From assembly GCF_040115645.1 (NCBI RefSeq), contig NC_089565.1:2542001-2606000 (forward strand): a stretch of 64,000 bases of DNA, given 5' to 3'. Shown piece after piece: positions 49,101 through 59,192 of the stretch. Below the pieces are notes generated by a model. It worked only from the letters and a program-made list of their open reading frames with translations. It had not been told where the DNA came from and made no database searches. Positions within the stretch are counted from its first letter, which is position 1, and every line of letters starts with the position of its first letter. This DNA is from Euwallacea fornicatus (Eukaryota; Arthropoda; Insecta; Coleoptera; Curculionidae). Made by a program: the position numbers and the translations under genes.

Positions 49101-51680
49101 TTAACCAAATGTCAAATTATGGAATTTTTCGTTGTAGTAAATAGGTGTATATTAAATAAGAAAAAATTAAAAAAAAATTAAAAACCAATAAAAATCTATA
49201 ATAAAATCAGAGTTTAGGTAGACAAGATTTCCGCATTTTGACTCTCTGCATCTCGTGGTTCTTCAAAATCTCTTGTGTTTTGCAAGAAATCTGTCGCATT
49301 TCAAAAGTTTTCATTTTCTCTATTAGTTATCCGTATATTATATGCTACGATGTTTAAAGCGAAAAGGGCTTCGTGAGCTGTAGCGATTAAAATTTCATCA
49401 TTTCTCTCACCTCCCTCGCTATCACTCGAACCATTTTTATACTGATCATCGGCAGCTATTTGAGCAACACGATTATCATCAGGAAATTCAGAAATTTCTC
49501 CTTGTCCATCAGTTATGTCATCCTCATTTAATTTAATTTCCTCAAAATCGGGAATTTGCTGGTTTTTAGCCCGTTCACTTAAATCTCCAGCAGCTCGCTC
49601 CCAGAAGCTTCTCCTGACAGTTCGTTATAACCGAGCTCAAAGCTCCAGAGAACAATAAATATGGTATGTTATAACCAAGTTTTCGTTATATCCGCGTGCG
49701 TTATAACCCAATACAAATACATTAACCTTATAGGAAGTTGGACGAGCCTTTTTTGCTCGTTCGTTATAACGAAGTGTTGTGCCGAGTTCTATTTGAACTC
49801 GACTGTAACGAATTCGGCTCTACTAATTGAAAAGAATTGACACGTTAAATAGAGTTGGTAGACCAATGGTTTTCCGGTATGCACTATTTTGGATATTGAT
49901 AAAAAACCAAAATTTCATAGTTGGATCCGCATGAATTACATCGGCCGCGTACTGAGCTTCGGTTAGAAGTTTCTCGCAGAAATTAACATTTTATGATTTT
50001 ATTTTCATGATCATTTATGTATCAAGAAGCGTAGAGGCTCCTTTTTAACATGCCAGTGATGAAATAACAAAGTTTATTTGAACTCCAATTCCACTTCTTG
50101 GGCCACACGAGTGAACAGACTCACATCTAGGACTTGATGTCTCCATGGAAGGAAAACAAGATCAGTAACCGATTAATAATAATGTCCGTTTTACAAGAAC
50201 TTTTTTTTCTTCTGATTGTTACCCTATGACCTCTTCAATAGTTATCAACAAGTTATACGTTTTTTAATACTTACCCATTAACGCAGTGGGCAGCTGTAAT
50301 AACATGTCTCTTAGATACTAAAGCAGCTCCACAATGGAACTCTCCTCCGTGGCTTAAACCAGCAATCCAGGGGAATTCGTGCGATTTTGTAATGTTACCA
50401 CCAACAACTTTACTTCTTCTGTTTACCACACCACATTCTAAAAACATATATATTTATATATATCTGGATATAGTTCGTTCTGTTTACCGATTTCTTGTCC
50501 AATATGCGCTTTAAAGTTATTTTCAAGACATGCAGCGAACTTCAAATGTCAAAAATCTCAAAAAAGAATGCCTGTAGGATCTCGTACCAAAATACCATTT
50601 TTTCATAAAACATGTGAAAAAACACAAGTTTCGTCATAAATAAATTTTATGTTGTGTGACAACACAGTTATGCCCATTTACACAGAGTCCACCTAACTCT
50701 GACAACGCCCTCTACATTGCATATCGAAAATGTAAACGCATTTCGATTTCTCACCCCTAAAAACCCCGTGAAGCGATAGTTTGTTCAGACAAAGGCACTG
50801 CAAACATTTTTTTTAACTCTCACTTCGACGCCCTGTATTTTGAAAACCATCTACTTTTGGATTGAGGTAAATTGAGTTAAATCGTCACGTTTTGACCTTA
50901 GAAACTTTGTGGTAGAATTTTGTTCAGACCTTTTAGAAACGCTTTGTGTATTGTGAGACACAGTCAGAATTGTCAAAATCAGTCAGAATTGCTGACTAAC
51001 TTTGACAATCAGGTATCGGTTTATCTCTATGTTGAACCTACATGTGTTTTTTTAATCAACGTCTTCTATTCACCATAAAGTCCAGAATCATTGAAATTTT
51101 TGTGAAGAATTAGTCAAGAATATCGCATTTTACCTATTTTTGATGGTTATTAACGAAATAATATTGCAATTTAACAAATATTTAAAAAAAATGGAAGAAT
51201 AGATATCGTTCCAGATTAAATCTACTTGTCGTAAATGGAAAACGCTGCAAGTGGAAAAACTTACCACAGTTGCAGTAGCTACGAGCGGACCTAGGTTGCC
51301 TGACATGTTCCTAAAAAAAAATATTCAGATGAAACAAAATTAAAGTGATTTGATCTGCGTTGCTGGAGAAAAGTAATGTAGATCACCTACAAGCCAGCAT
51401 TACGTTTACATACCATCTACCAGTAATCCTTTACATAATACAATAAACCTACTCTATTTGGTAGCTATAAAGTTACTTCTACCACGAGCCGCCTTTTAAT
51501 TTACTACCATAATGAACGAAATGTTTAGTTGCAAATTGGTCTGGTGAACGAAGTTTTCCTAGCGGGTAACTTCCCATGTCTGTGGTAGTAACTTACGTTT
51601 ACAGGTACTCCGTGTGTGTATTCCCAAAGAAGTGCACCGGCCACTAACATGACACTAAAATAAACATATAAATGCACCAT
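46178..51680 (-). CDS. Secreted trypsin-like serine protease, six exons, 321 aa
   Basis: A complete S1-family serine protease that would be secreted and cut after Lys/Arg. The exons are 51,597-51,680, 51,265-51,310, 50,275-50,437, 46,482-46,956, 46,371-46,428 and 46,178-46,317. All introns are GT-AG, phases agree at every join, and the stop is TAA. The start [20 protein letters not shown] gives a signal peptide (about residues 1-24), preferred over the inner Met at residue 11. A short Cys-bearing pro-segment (CNCECG, 41-46) precedes the activation site K53|VVGG. Catalytic residues are His94 (ITAAHCV), Asp144 (YNNDIAIL) and Ser259 (GDSGGPL). Asp253, six residues before the Ser, and SWGRGCARP...PGIYTKV predict trypsin specificity. 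No clip domain is present. The substrate is unknown; digestive, developmental or immune roles are all possible. Intron 3 (3.3 kb) is full of transposon remains, while introns 4 and 5 are 53 bp each. Confidence 0.92.
47076..47822. mobile_element. Foldback element, 747 bp, in protease intron 3
   Basis: This is the same family as the element at 30,950. The tips are CAGGGTGGCTCTGAATATAG and, inverted, CAAGGCGTTTCTGAATATAG, both leading into GCCATAAATT. TA flanks lie at 47,074-47,075 and 47,823-47,824. The right arm includes an inner CACCCTG at about 47,706-47,712. The left arm lacks about 90 bp of the corresponding part and has its own inner CAGGGTG at about 47,228. It is non-coding and lies antisense-neutral within the intron. 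Confidence 0.8.
48580..48815 (+). pseudogene. Possible Crypton-like tyrosine-recombinase fragment
   Basis: The plus strand reads [20 protein letters not shown] then [11 protein letters not shown] and [11 protein letters not shown] before a stop at 48,813-48,815. The order (a helix ending near MMKV, a GLAAAC segment, then an MEDK) resembles the start of the catalytic domain in insect Crypton tyrosine recombinases, where an Arg normally follows the AC. Here that Arg is lost (ACQP). No catalytic Tyr region was found downstream. It lies within protease intron 3, opposite to the gene. Identity rests on pattern memory only. Confidence 0.4.
49200..49811 (-). mobile_element. Pogo/Tigger-like element remnant in protease intron 3
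   Basis: At 49,615-49,811 the sequence repeats CGTTATAAC-type words (GTTCGTTATAACCGAG, TTCGTTATATCCGCG, GCGTTATAACCC, TTCGTTATAACGAAG). This style is typical of pogo/Tigger terminal regions. Next to it the minus strand (49,600-49,230) reads an acidic tail and [14 protein letters not shown]...LQNTRDFEE, like the C-terminal end of jerky/pogo transposases. The two parts abut, so an internal deletion removed the transposase core. No opposite terminus was found at the low-coordinate side. Confidence 0.5.
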
Positions 51681-51836
51681 ATTTTCAATTAAGAGTTAAG
51701 TTAAAACACGATAATAAGGAGTATGAGAAGAAATAGATTAAATAAACTAATTAGGAGAGTGCGGAGCGGGTAACCGATAATGCTAATAATAATAATGCAA
51801 AAGAGGAACTAATTAACACTGTTTAAGGAAGCATTA

Positions 51837-51846
51837 TTTTTATATA
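51837..51846 (-). promoter_or_regulatory. Candidate TATA box of the protease
   Basis: TATATAAAAA on the minus strand, 157 bp upstream of the chosen ATG. It would place transcription start near 51,815 and give a 5' UTR of about 130 nt if no untranslated intron intervenes. Confidence 0.45.
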
Positions 51847-51849
51847 CCT

Positions 51850-53369
51850 ACCTCTGTGATGTGTGTATACTACACATATTTTCGGGAGGGAGTTTTTCAC
51901 CTTGACCATATGTAATCAACGACGATCGCGGTTTCGCAAGATATCCCGCCTATACGGCCCTGGACGTGCATTTCAGGGTCGGACGGCATATTAGAATGCA
52001 CGGGCGACCCAATTTCGCAAGTATTGTTTGAGATAAGGCTTGTCTAGGGAACAAATTTTATGTCAAGAGGAAAACTAATAAATAAATCAACTTTATCTCC
52101 AGTTTTATGTTGGTATAGGTACCTATATTGGGTTCTATGATGACCTTGTTGCTAGGTTTTCAAGGTTTATTCGCGATACGAAAAAAATGCCTCCTAACGA
52201 AAGTTTCATCACAATGAAGACTTGCTCAATTTCATTAAATTATCACAATTTATCGCATCTAATTGAACCAGCTACTAAATTCGGGCCTGATGATCATAGC
52301 ACCTGGGCCTAAACTTCCACCTTCCGTTCAATAAACATGGTGTAGCCAGTTTTCTATATGGCTCTGCACACAACTATTTTCCATGTTATTATCTAGAATG
52401 TTTTTGCGACTAAATTTTAACACCTCGCTAAATTATTCAATCTAGCATTGTTAATTACCACACTGTAATTGCAATTATGCAAATAAGAAATTAAGAATTA
52501 TCGAAAATACAGGTCGGCACCCGCTGTGAACTAGTTTTCATACATACTTTCATAATAAAGCGCACTTGACTAATATAATGCAAATGGCCTATATTCGGGG
52601 GCAACCTCGGAAAAGTGCATAATAAATTCTTGAATTTTATGCGACTTAATGGGAAATATCCGTAATTACGGTTTGAGCATGAATCCTTCATTTTTTTCAT
52701 TTTTATTCTGTGGTTTTAACGGAAATATAATTATTTATTTTCTTTTTAGTTCAAGTTCAGCTGAATTGTCACAAAATTTATATGTTTCCATTAATACGTG
52801 AATTCTTTACAACTCAAATTTACCACTAAACTTCGCCTGCATATAACTCATATTTGCAGCTGAAATACAAGGTTTTTAGCTTCCAACTTCCAATGGCGTA
52901 CGTGGCAAGTCGGGCGAAACTAGGCAGTCAGAAACGCACACAGAAGGAAATTTAAAGGAACAGAAGAAAATTCCTTTTTTTTCTGTAGAGTATACGCAAT
53001 GTTAAGATTTCTCCGATAGTTCCTTCAAAGTAAGCTAAGTAAAGCAAATGGAACGTGTTGCACCACGTGAAATTCGTCGAAGAAGGAAGAAACTCGAAAA
53101 TTTCTCATTCTAACAAAATACTGGTTTGGAACAGAATAACTTTATTGTTGACTTTGAGCTTGATAAACCAACTACTGCAGTTATTTTTGCCTCAAAAGTG
53201 TGCGTTCCCCCATCGAATCCTTACAACTGAAGTCTTCCCGTAGGTCCGACGAGCCCATCGAGTACTTCTTGAGATGATCCGTCCCATGCCTCGATCAATG
53301 CAACTCTCGCTCTTCCCCGTTTTCAACAGCAAGAATTCAATACACAAGACTATCGATATATAGTCTATA
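51850..53369. other. No recognised gene
   Basis: AT-rich spacer upstream of the protease. No motif-bearing frame or transposon protein. Confidence 0.4.
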
Positions 53370-53460
53370 CAGGGTGTCCCAAAAATATACCGACAAAGCT
53401 TAAGGGCTGGTGGGGGACGTCAATACAAACTTTTGTTCATCCCCCTTTTCTTATCATCAA
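53370..53460 (+). mobile_element. Transposon terminal repeat, CAGGGTGTCCC family
   Basis: A TA-flanked end begins CAGGGTGTCCCAAAAATATA and continues CCGACAAA...GGTGG-GGGAC-TCAATAC. It faces a near-identical inverted copy ending at 57,962; the first 28 bases are identical. This terminus is typical of insect mariner-like elements. No partner closer than 57,962 was found. Confidence 0.65.
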
Positions 53461-54544
53461 AAGCGCCGTTGGGGTTTTAGAGAAAATAAAATAATCTATG
53501 TTATATCAATCAATTAATTTTTGATTTAGTCGGACACCACTGTCTTTTGTTGGACATTTTTTGCGTCAACTACGATTTTTGCTTCGAAACACATTTCCTT
53601 TTCGCAGTCAGATACTCCAAAGATACCAATTTTAAGGCCATAATAGGTATTATGTGTGCATTATGATTATTCAGTTGGCACAGTAAAGATCATTTTGTTG
53701 ATTGCCAAATCATAATTTGCACTGACAATGGACGTTAATTCCTCATTTGAAGAGCTTACCGATACGTACCGATGAATTGGGAGAGGAGCTCCTGCAGCTT
53801 GTCTCGCGCGTTCTCCTAATTTCAACACCAAAGATCTTTTTTCTTTGGGAGGTATCGCTGGTCCTACAAAACACCTATTCGTAATGAGGAAGGTCTCTTA
53901 GCTAGATTAATGGCCCATTACGCACATCTTCAAGCTATTCCTGAATATTCCATAGAGTCCGCGAGCCAGTGAACCAACGATACAATCTTTGCATTGAACC
54001 AAATGGTTAAACATTTTAAACAATTACCGAAACTCATCATTTAATTATCATTAAAGAAAATTGTGCGAACTATCTATGATGAGTTATTCGAATGCTGACT
54101 GATTCAAATAGCAGCCTTTTAGAGTAGATATGGCTTGATTCAACACATTCGACTCTAATTAAAGTCAAATACGGAGTTTGTGTTAGAACATCGGATCACA
54201 TGCGATAAGCATCTTCACGATGGTAAAATCTTTCACGTTGTAATGCTGCATCTAAAGCTGCAGTTGGTAAATATTTCACATTGACCTTGTCACATGCGTC
54301 TCCCAAATGGGACTAAACCCCAATTCAGAAATGTGAATTATTTTTATTAGGAAATTCCCAACAATACAGCAATATACAGAGAAGGACCTTTACACGTGCC
54401 ACAAACAACTTTTTGTCTTAAGCCTAAGTCTTTAGTGCACCTGGTACAGTGTAAAAATAATATTATGCAGAAAGCTATATCTGGAACGGAAGACATCTAA
54501 GAGATAAAAAATATGGTTTGGAAATAGGAGACAATCTGAAGGGG

Positions 54545-55411
54545 TTAAATCTGACGAATAAGGTGGGTGAAGAAAAACCAAGTTGATTGATTTTGACCCT
54601 GGCGATTACGAAAGTATGGACTAGATGAAACAAGAGTCTTTTTCGCCAAATGCAGTCGCTTTTTCCTGATTTCTTCGCTCAAAGGCTGCAATAAATTTGT
54701 CTGTCTCCGCTTATTGTTTGAGGGGGATAGTTGATGAAAATTATCCCAAAAAACTGACCACATCACCTTTCTAGCTGATGGAACGGTTCTCGCCTCCATT
54801 GGAGCTCATTCCCCCCGTAAAATCCATTGTTTTGACTTTTATTTTATCTCAGGAGTGAAATGATGGACCCATGTTTCCTCCATGACAATGAATCGACGCA
54901 AAAACTAAGTTTCATTGCTGGAAAATTTTGCCAAACACTCCCCTGAAACGTCATCACGGCACTATTTTTGTTCAGTAGTGAGGGATCGCAGCGCACGTCT
55001 TGCGCGCAGCTTCCTCATATCCAACTTTTTGGTCAAAATACGATGTCCAGTACTTTTTGAAATGTCCATCATGTCTGCTGACGCATGCAATTTGAGCGGA
55101 CTGTCGTCCAGTATACTTTCGTGGATTTCCCCCACAATTTCCGAAGTAGTCAAATCTGGCCTGTCATTGGGTCGGCCACTGCGGAGTTCATCTTCGCAAC
55201 TCGTACGAGCGGGTTTGAACTCTACCATTCAATATTTTACAGTTGTTAACGAAGGACCAGATTCATTCAGAATAGGATCTAGCTCCGATTTGACGTGGGA
55301 TGGACTAAGACCTTTCAAATGAAGGTATTGAATCACGCATTGATTACCGAGTTTTACTATGTTCACAAAATCTCTAAGAGCGATCGCCAAAGACGGTTCC
55401 GAAACCAACAC
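54545..55411 (-). pseudogene. Mariner (irritans-type) transposase relic with altered first catalytic residue
   Basis: The minus strand reads, in order, CVIQYLHLKGLSPSHVKSEL (N-terminal helix-turn-helix, 55,411-55,229), RTSCEDELRSGRPND and a second helix-turn-helix to TTEQK (55,228-54,962). FIVMEETWVHHFTPE follows (about 54,855-54,900), where mariners have MDETW, so the first catalytic Asp is Glu. The remainder, ARTVPSARKVMWSVFWD and RKKRLHLAKK, runs to HPPYSSDLTPSD at about 54,550-54,580. The second catalytic block is lost in a deleted or scrambled join. Stops and frame changes confirm a dead copy. Confidence 0.8.
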
Positions 55412-55676
55412 AAGTCAATGTAGTACCCTCAAACTTTAGATATGAGCTTTTAAGGATTGAGTCTTTGTAATGTAGGCCAATTTTTAACGAAAAAACCGCC
55501 AGTTACATATCAGGTTCGATGCATCGGGGATTACCCTCGTATCATCCATCCTTCATGTACTCATCACAATAACCTCATCATTGTTATCTTCTAGAATTTA
55601 ATTTTGGAATCTCAGAAGCAAGAAGATAATTCCTCACTGTGATTTTTATATTGTGTTTGTATGGGTTATTTTTTTT

Positions 55677-56849
55677 TTAATTATCGAGTTGCCAAAATAT
55701 ATCAAAAATAGATGGAAAAATCTGGTGGAAGAACTGCTTTTTACATGGCGCACTGTCGGTAACGGACAAAAACTGCAAAACAACTATAAAGTATGTGCCA
55801 AAAGTAGTAACCATAAATAAAATCATGGAATGGTCCAGACGGAACAATCCCGTAGCGGTTAGTTTGACCTTTCTGCATTGCGCTTGCAGAGCCAGCATGA
55901 ACAGTTCTTGGTGGTCGGTTGCTTCGGCTTCGCCTTCAGGAACGCTGGCAAGTAACCCGTAGCATATTGAGACAGTTTTTCTGTTGGATTTGGAGATTTG
56001 CTCTCCAACATATGCTAAGTATCCCGCCTGAAACTGAAAGGAATACCAGTAGTTAAACCATGTAGTCAGTATTTAGATAAAACTACTCACGGCATAGGAA
56101 CAAATCCACATACACCGAACTACTGAAGGTAAATTAATTTCATTGATGGAAGAAATGAACACTCCATGTCGCAGAAAGTTGGTGATGAAGTAAAATATGG
56201 TCCACATCAAAATGGCTCCGAACAACTCATTGACTTGCTCAGCTGTATCGCAAAGAACGTTATGTTCCCTCCTCAATTCCTTGCTCGCGCGCAATAAAAT
56301 TTTTTCGTTGAACTTTATGAAGCTTTTTCTGATGTTATTCACCAAGAGAAATATTATAAACAACGCAGTGATAACTCTGATGACCAGCAATCCCTCCACT
56401 ATAAATAACGACAAGTAGTAGTACTTATTCTCAGTTCTCTTCATCTGAGTGAGCAGAATAAAAATTGCATTCAAACAGTTAATGAACAGGAAGCATCCAA
56501 AATAGATCACAAACTCCTTTCCAGAAGTCAAGATATCCAGACAGCTTTCTAGCAGTATTGACAAATTATTCTGTTGAAAAATTGCGTTCAGGCAGATGTA
56601 TATGTTAGCCACGTAAAGGAAGGCGAAAGAGAGGTCGTAAACTATTCTTGAGGAGACTGGAACGTTGGTGAACACACTGTCTTTCACGTAAAGGGAGAAA
56701 GGCCCTATAACTGCAGTGAACACTATGAGAGACCACGCGAAAATTTTAAACACTAATTGCCACTTTGGGTACTTGCAAAACATTGGCGGGAAAAGTATCA
56801 ATAACACACTAAGAATGAGTAAAACTCTCGAGAAGTTGTTGATGGCCAT
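55677..56849 (-). CDS. Gustatory receptor (insect 7tm_7 family), two exons, 371 aa
   Basis: An insect gustatory receptor, a multi-pass ligand-gated channel subunit of chemosensory neurons. Exon 1 (56,091-56,849, 253 codons) starts MAINNFSRVLLILSVLLILF and contains about six hydrophobic segments. They lie near residues 6-24, 32-53, 68-92, 112-134, 143-172 and 212-232. After a 57-bp GT-AG intron, exon 2 (55,677-56,033) gives the last membrane segment with the family signature TYFIVVLQF (residues 333-341), preceded by the typical ATGLFRLDHS. The length is normal for the family. The acceptor is a tandem AG site six bases apart, so residues FQ (254-255) may be optional. The taste ligand cannot be inferred. 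A relic copy of the 5' end lies upstream, so the gene came from a local duplication. Confidence 0.92.
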
Positions 56850-57012
56850 GTTTTATAGAAAATAATGTCATAATTTGAGTTGTGGGTCGACTGTGTAATC
56901 TAGAAATGGGTGGGTATATTGGCGAAGTTTGATGGATGATGTATTAAGTACCTGTGGATTTAATCGATTTTTCCCAAGAGGGATGCGAGAGCAGGACACT
57001 TCTTATGTAATA

Positions 57013-57962
57013 CAGGGTGTCAAGAAGCAACGTTGAAATATTTTGCGAGAAGGTTCTAAAGATGAAAACCATAAAAAAGTTCTTATAAATATTCCCTAAA
57101 AATGGCCTTTTAAAGAGGCTAGAACCCTTGAGAGAGAGAGAGAGAGAGAGATTCTAAAGGCGATTTTTTCGCAATATTTTCAAAACGGCTTGCGCTAACC
57201 AAAATCAAGAAATTCGCAGTACTACAACAAGTTTGAACGTGAAAACGAATTTTTGCGTCAGTAATTTCAAATTTTAGTCACATACAAGAGGTCTCCCTTT
57301 GCCCTAACTTTTTTGCTTGTGACATTTCTTAATTTTCGAAGTCAAATTACTGAATCACAGATATTTTCCGGTAAAAAAAACACCTTCTGCTTTCATATCG
57401 TTAGATCCTAAAAGTTTTCCAGAAAAATTAGTCGTTGTAGCCCGATGCGTGATTACACAGACATCGAAATCTGTGAAGATAAAAATTATAAGATCCATTC
57501 AGGCAAACGCAGGACATTTTCAACGTTAGTCGTGAATAAATGGTAAATTGTTAATAACATTAATATTATTATTGCTTTCTAATAAAAAATATTTCTACTA
57601 CAAAGATGCCTGCTTTGTTCATTGAAATGCGCTTCAATGTCCATACAATCGTGCATCGATCCATAAACATCCAGTTTTCTAAAACACTGTTTATTTTAAC
57701 GAGATGAAATGAGAGGACCTTTTTTATTTAAAAAAAATATATATATATTAGCAATTCAATAATTTGATTTAAAAAATGAAGAAATGTCACAAACAAAAAA
57801 TGTAGTGTAAAATTTGTGCAGGAGGCTTCTTTTATGTGACGCCCCTGACCAAAATTTGCAATTATGAACAAAAAAAAGGACTCGTGTTTATTTAGGAAAA
57901 AAAATGTATTGGTGTCTCCCACCACTCCTTAAAGTTTGTCGGTATATTTTTGGGACACCCTG
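57013..57962. mobile_element. Repeat block with CAGGGTGTC ends and inverted interior
   Basis: TA-flanked CAGGGTGTCAAGAAGCAACG at 57,013 faces GGGACACCCTG ending at 57,962 (TA at 57,963-57,964). The interior has an inverted pair: CTTGTGACATTTCTTAATTT at about 57,315-57,335 is repeated inverted near 57,770-57,800, with matching CAAATTTTRGTCA further out. Beyond the first nine bases the two outer ends differ. The block may therefore be two families joined or nested. A pure GA tract is at 57,130-57,151. No coding sequence. Confidence 0.55.
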
Positions 57963-58227
57963 TATTTCTTCCCCGAAGCGGCTAAAATTAGATTAAAAAC
58001 ATGTATTAAGGCTCCGTTATACTTCTAAAGCCTCCTCAAGTTAGAAAGATTGGATGAATACAACTGAGAAAATTCACTGGAGAGCATTCAAATCTCGCGT
58101 TTTATGGACCTTACGGAATGTCCTTGCATAGGGCGGGAGAAGGTCGAAGGGAAGTTACCACACTTTCAAATCCGAATCATGTCTAAAATAGACTTGCTTC
58201 AGGTCAGTTCCCATTAGGTTAGAGGTT

Positions 58228-58430
58228 TGAAGAGTATTTACCATTATCTGTAAAACATTAGAGGGAAAAGGATCAATAATTTATTAAGAATGATCAAAGC
58301 TCTTGAGGAATTGTTGATGGTCTTGCTTTATAGGAGCTAATCCCGTAATGTAGGGTATAAGTCTAATCTGATAATGAGTTTTCATATTATCCCAGTTTGA
58401 TAGATGATGTTTGGATTTAATTTGACGTAG
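58228..58430 (-). pseudogene. Gustatory-receptor relic, 5' end only
   Basis: The minus strand at about 58,262-58,340 reads KTINNSSRALIILNKLLILF, which lines up residue for residue with the first 20 residues of the receptor at 56,849. The match continues into the DNA upstream of the start (GTTTGATRGATGATGT about 100 bp away in both copies) and a little past the aligned residues. The start Met is lost (ATG to AAG) and the rest of the gene is absent. This is a truncated tandem duplicate. Confidence 0.8.
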
Positions 58431-58763
58431 GTGCCTATTTATGGCTCTAAAAGCGTTTATTTCTAATAACTGAAGATGCCACAACATGACATGTTTCTTA
58501 TGGAATATATTAATTATTCTTGGAGGGTGATTTTAGAATAAATCAATTTTCTACTATTTTTGGCACCATCAAAACTAATTATTGATTCACAACTCACATT
58601 CTAATGACGATTAGAAACGAATATTAATTGGAAGTCCGCCAACAAAACTGGAAATTCCTTCCTGATTTGTCAAAGGCGTTTCTTCTTTAGACGGTCCTTA
58701 CCATATATACCATTTGAAATGAGGGAATAATAAGTCCACGTATAACCCACTTTACAATTGTCA

Positions 58764-59192
58764 CAGGGCGTCCGGAAATAACGTTGAAATATTTTGGGGT
58801 ACGATTCTAGATATTCAAATGATAAAAAGAAGTTGTTCCGTAAAGGAGGAACTCTGAAAACGGCTTTTCTGCACTCCGTTGATGCGAAAAACAGGACGAG
58901 GGTGCGCTCCAATGAGTACGAGACGCAGCGCCAGCTTAAGTCAGGGCTTTAAGTAATTTATTTTTCTTAGTCGGCCATAAAAATGTTTTAACGAATGTGC
59001 AAAAACTTGGTACCACAATATAATATTATCGAAAAAGAAATTTTAAAAATTTGAAATTTTTTAAATAATTTTTTCGGTATTCTTAAGGTCGCAGAATGCG
59101 TTATTGTCATATCTGTAAATGGTCATGCGAACCAATTTTTTCCTTAAAAAAGTCAAATAAATTTTCAGTTCTAATCGTGCAGGAACGCCCTA
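58764..59192. mobile_element. Transposon-like repeat sharing an end with the block at 57,013
   Basis: CAGGGCGTCCGGAAATAACG then TTGAAATATTTTG and an AAGTTGTTCC-like continuation match 57,013-57,110 (CAGGGTGTCAAG...AACGTTGAAATATTTTG). A possible opposite end, GGAACGCCCTA, is at 59,192. No coding sequence. Confidence 0.5.

Noticed and set aside
57013..57962. Calling this block a single clean two-ended element
   Set aside because: Its outer ends match only over the first nine bases, although the interior is inverted. The right end matches the end at 53,370 better than its own left end, so a nested or composite origin is kept open.
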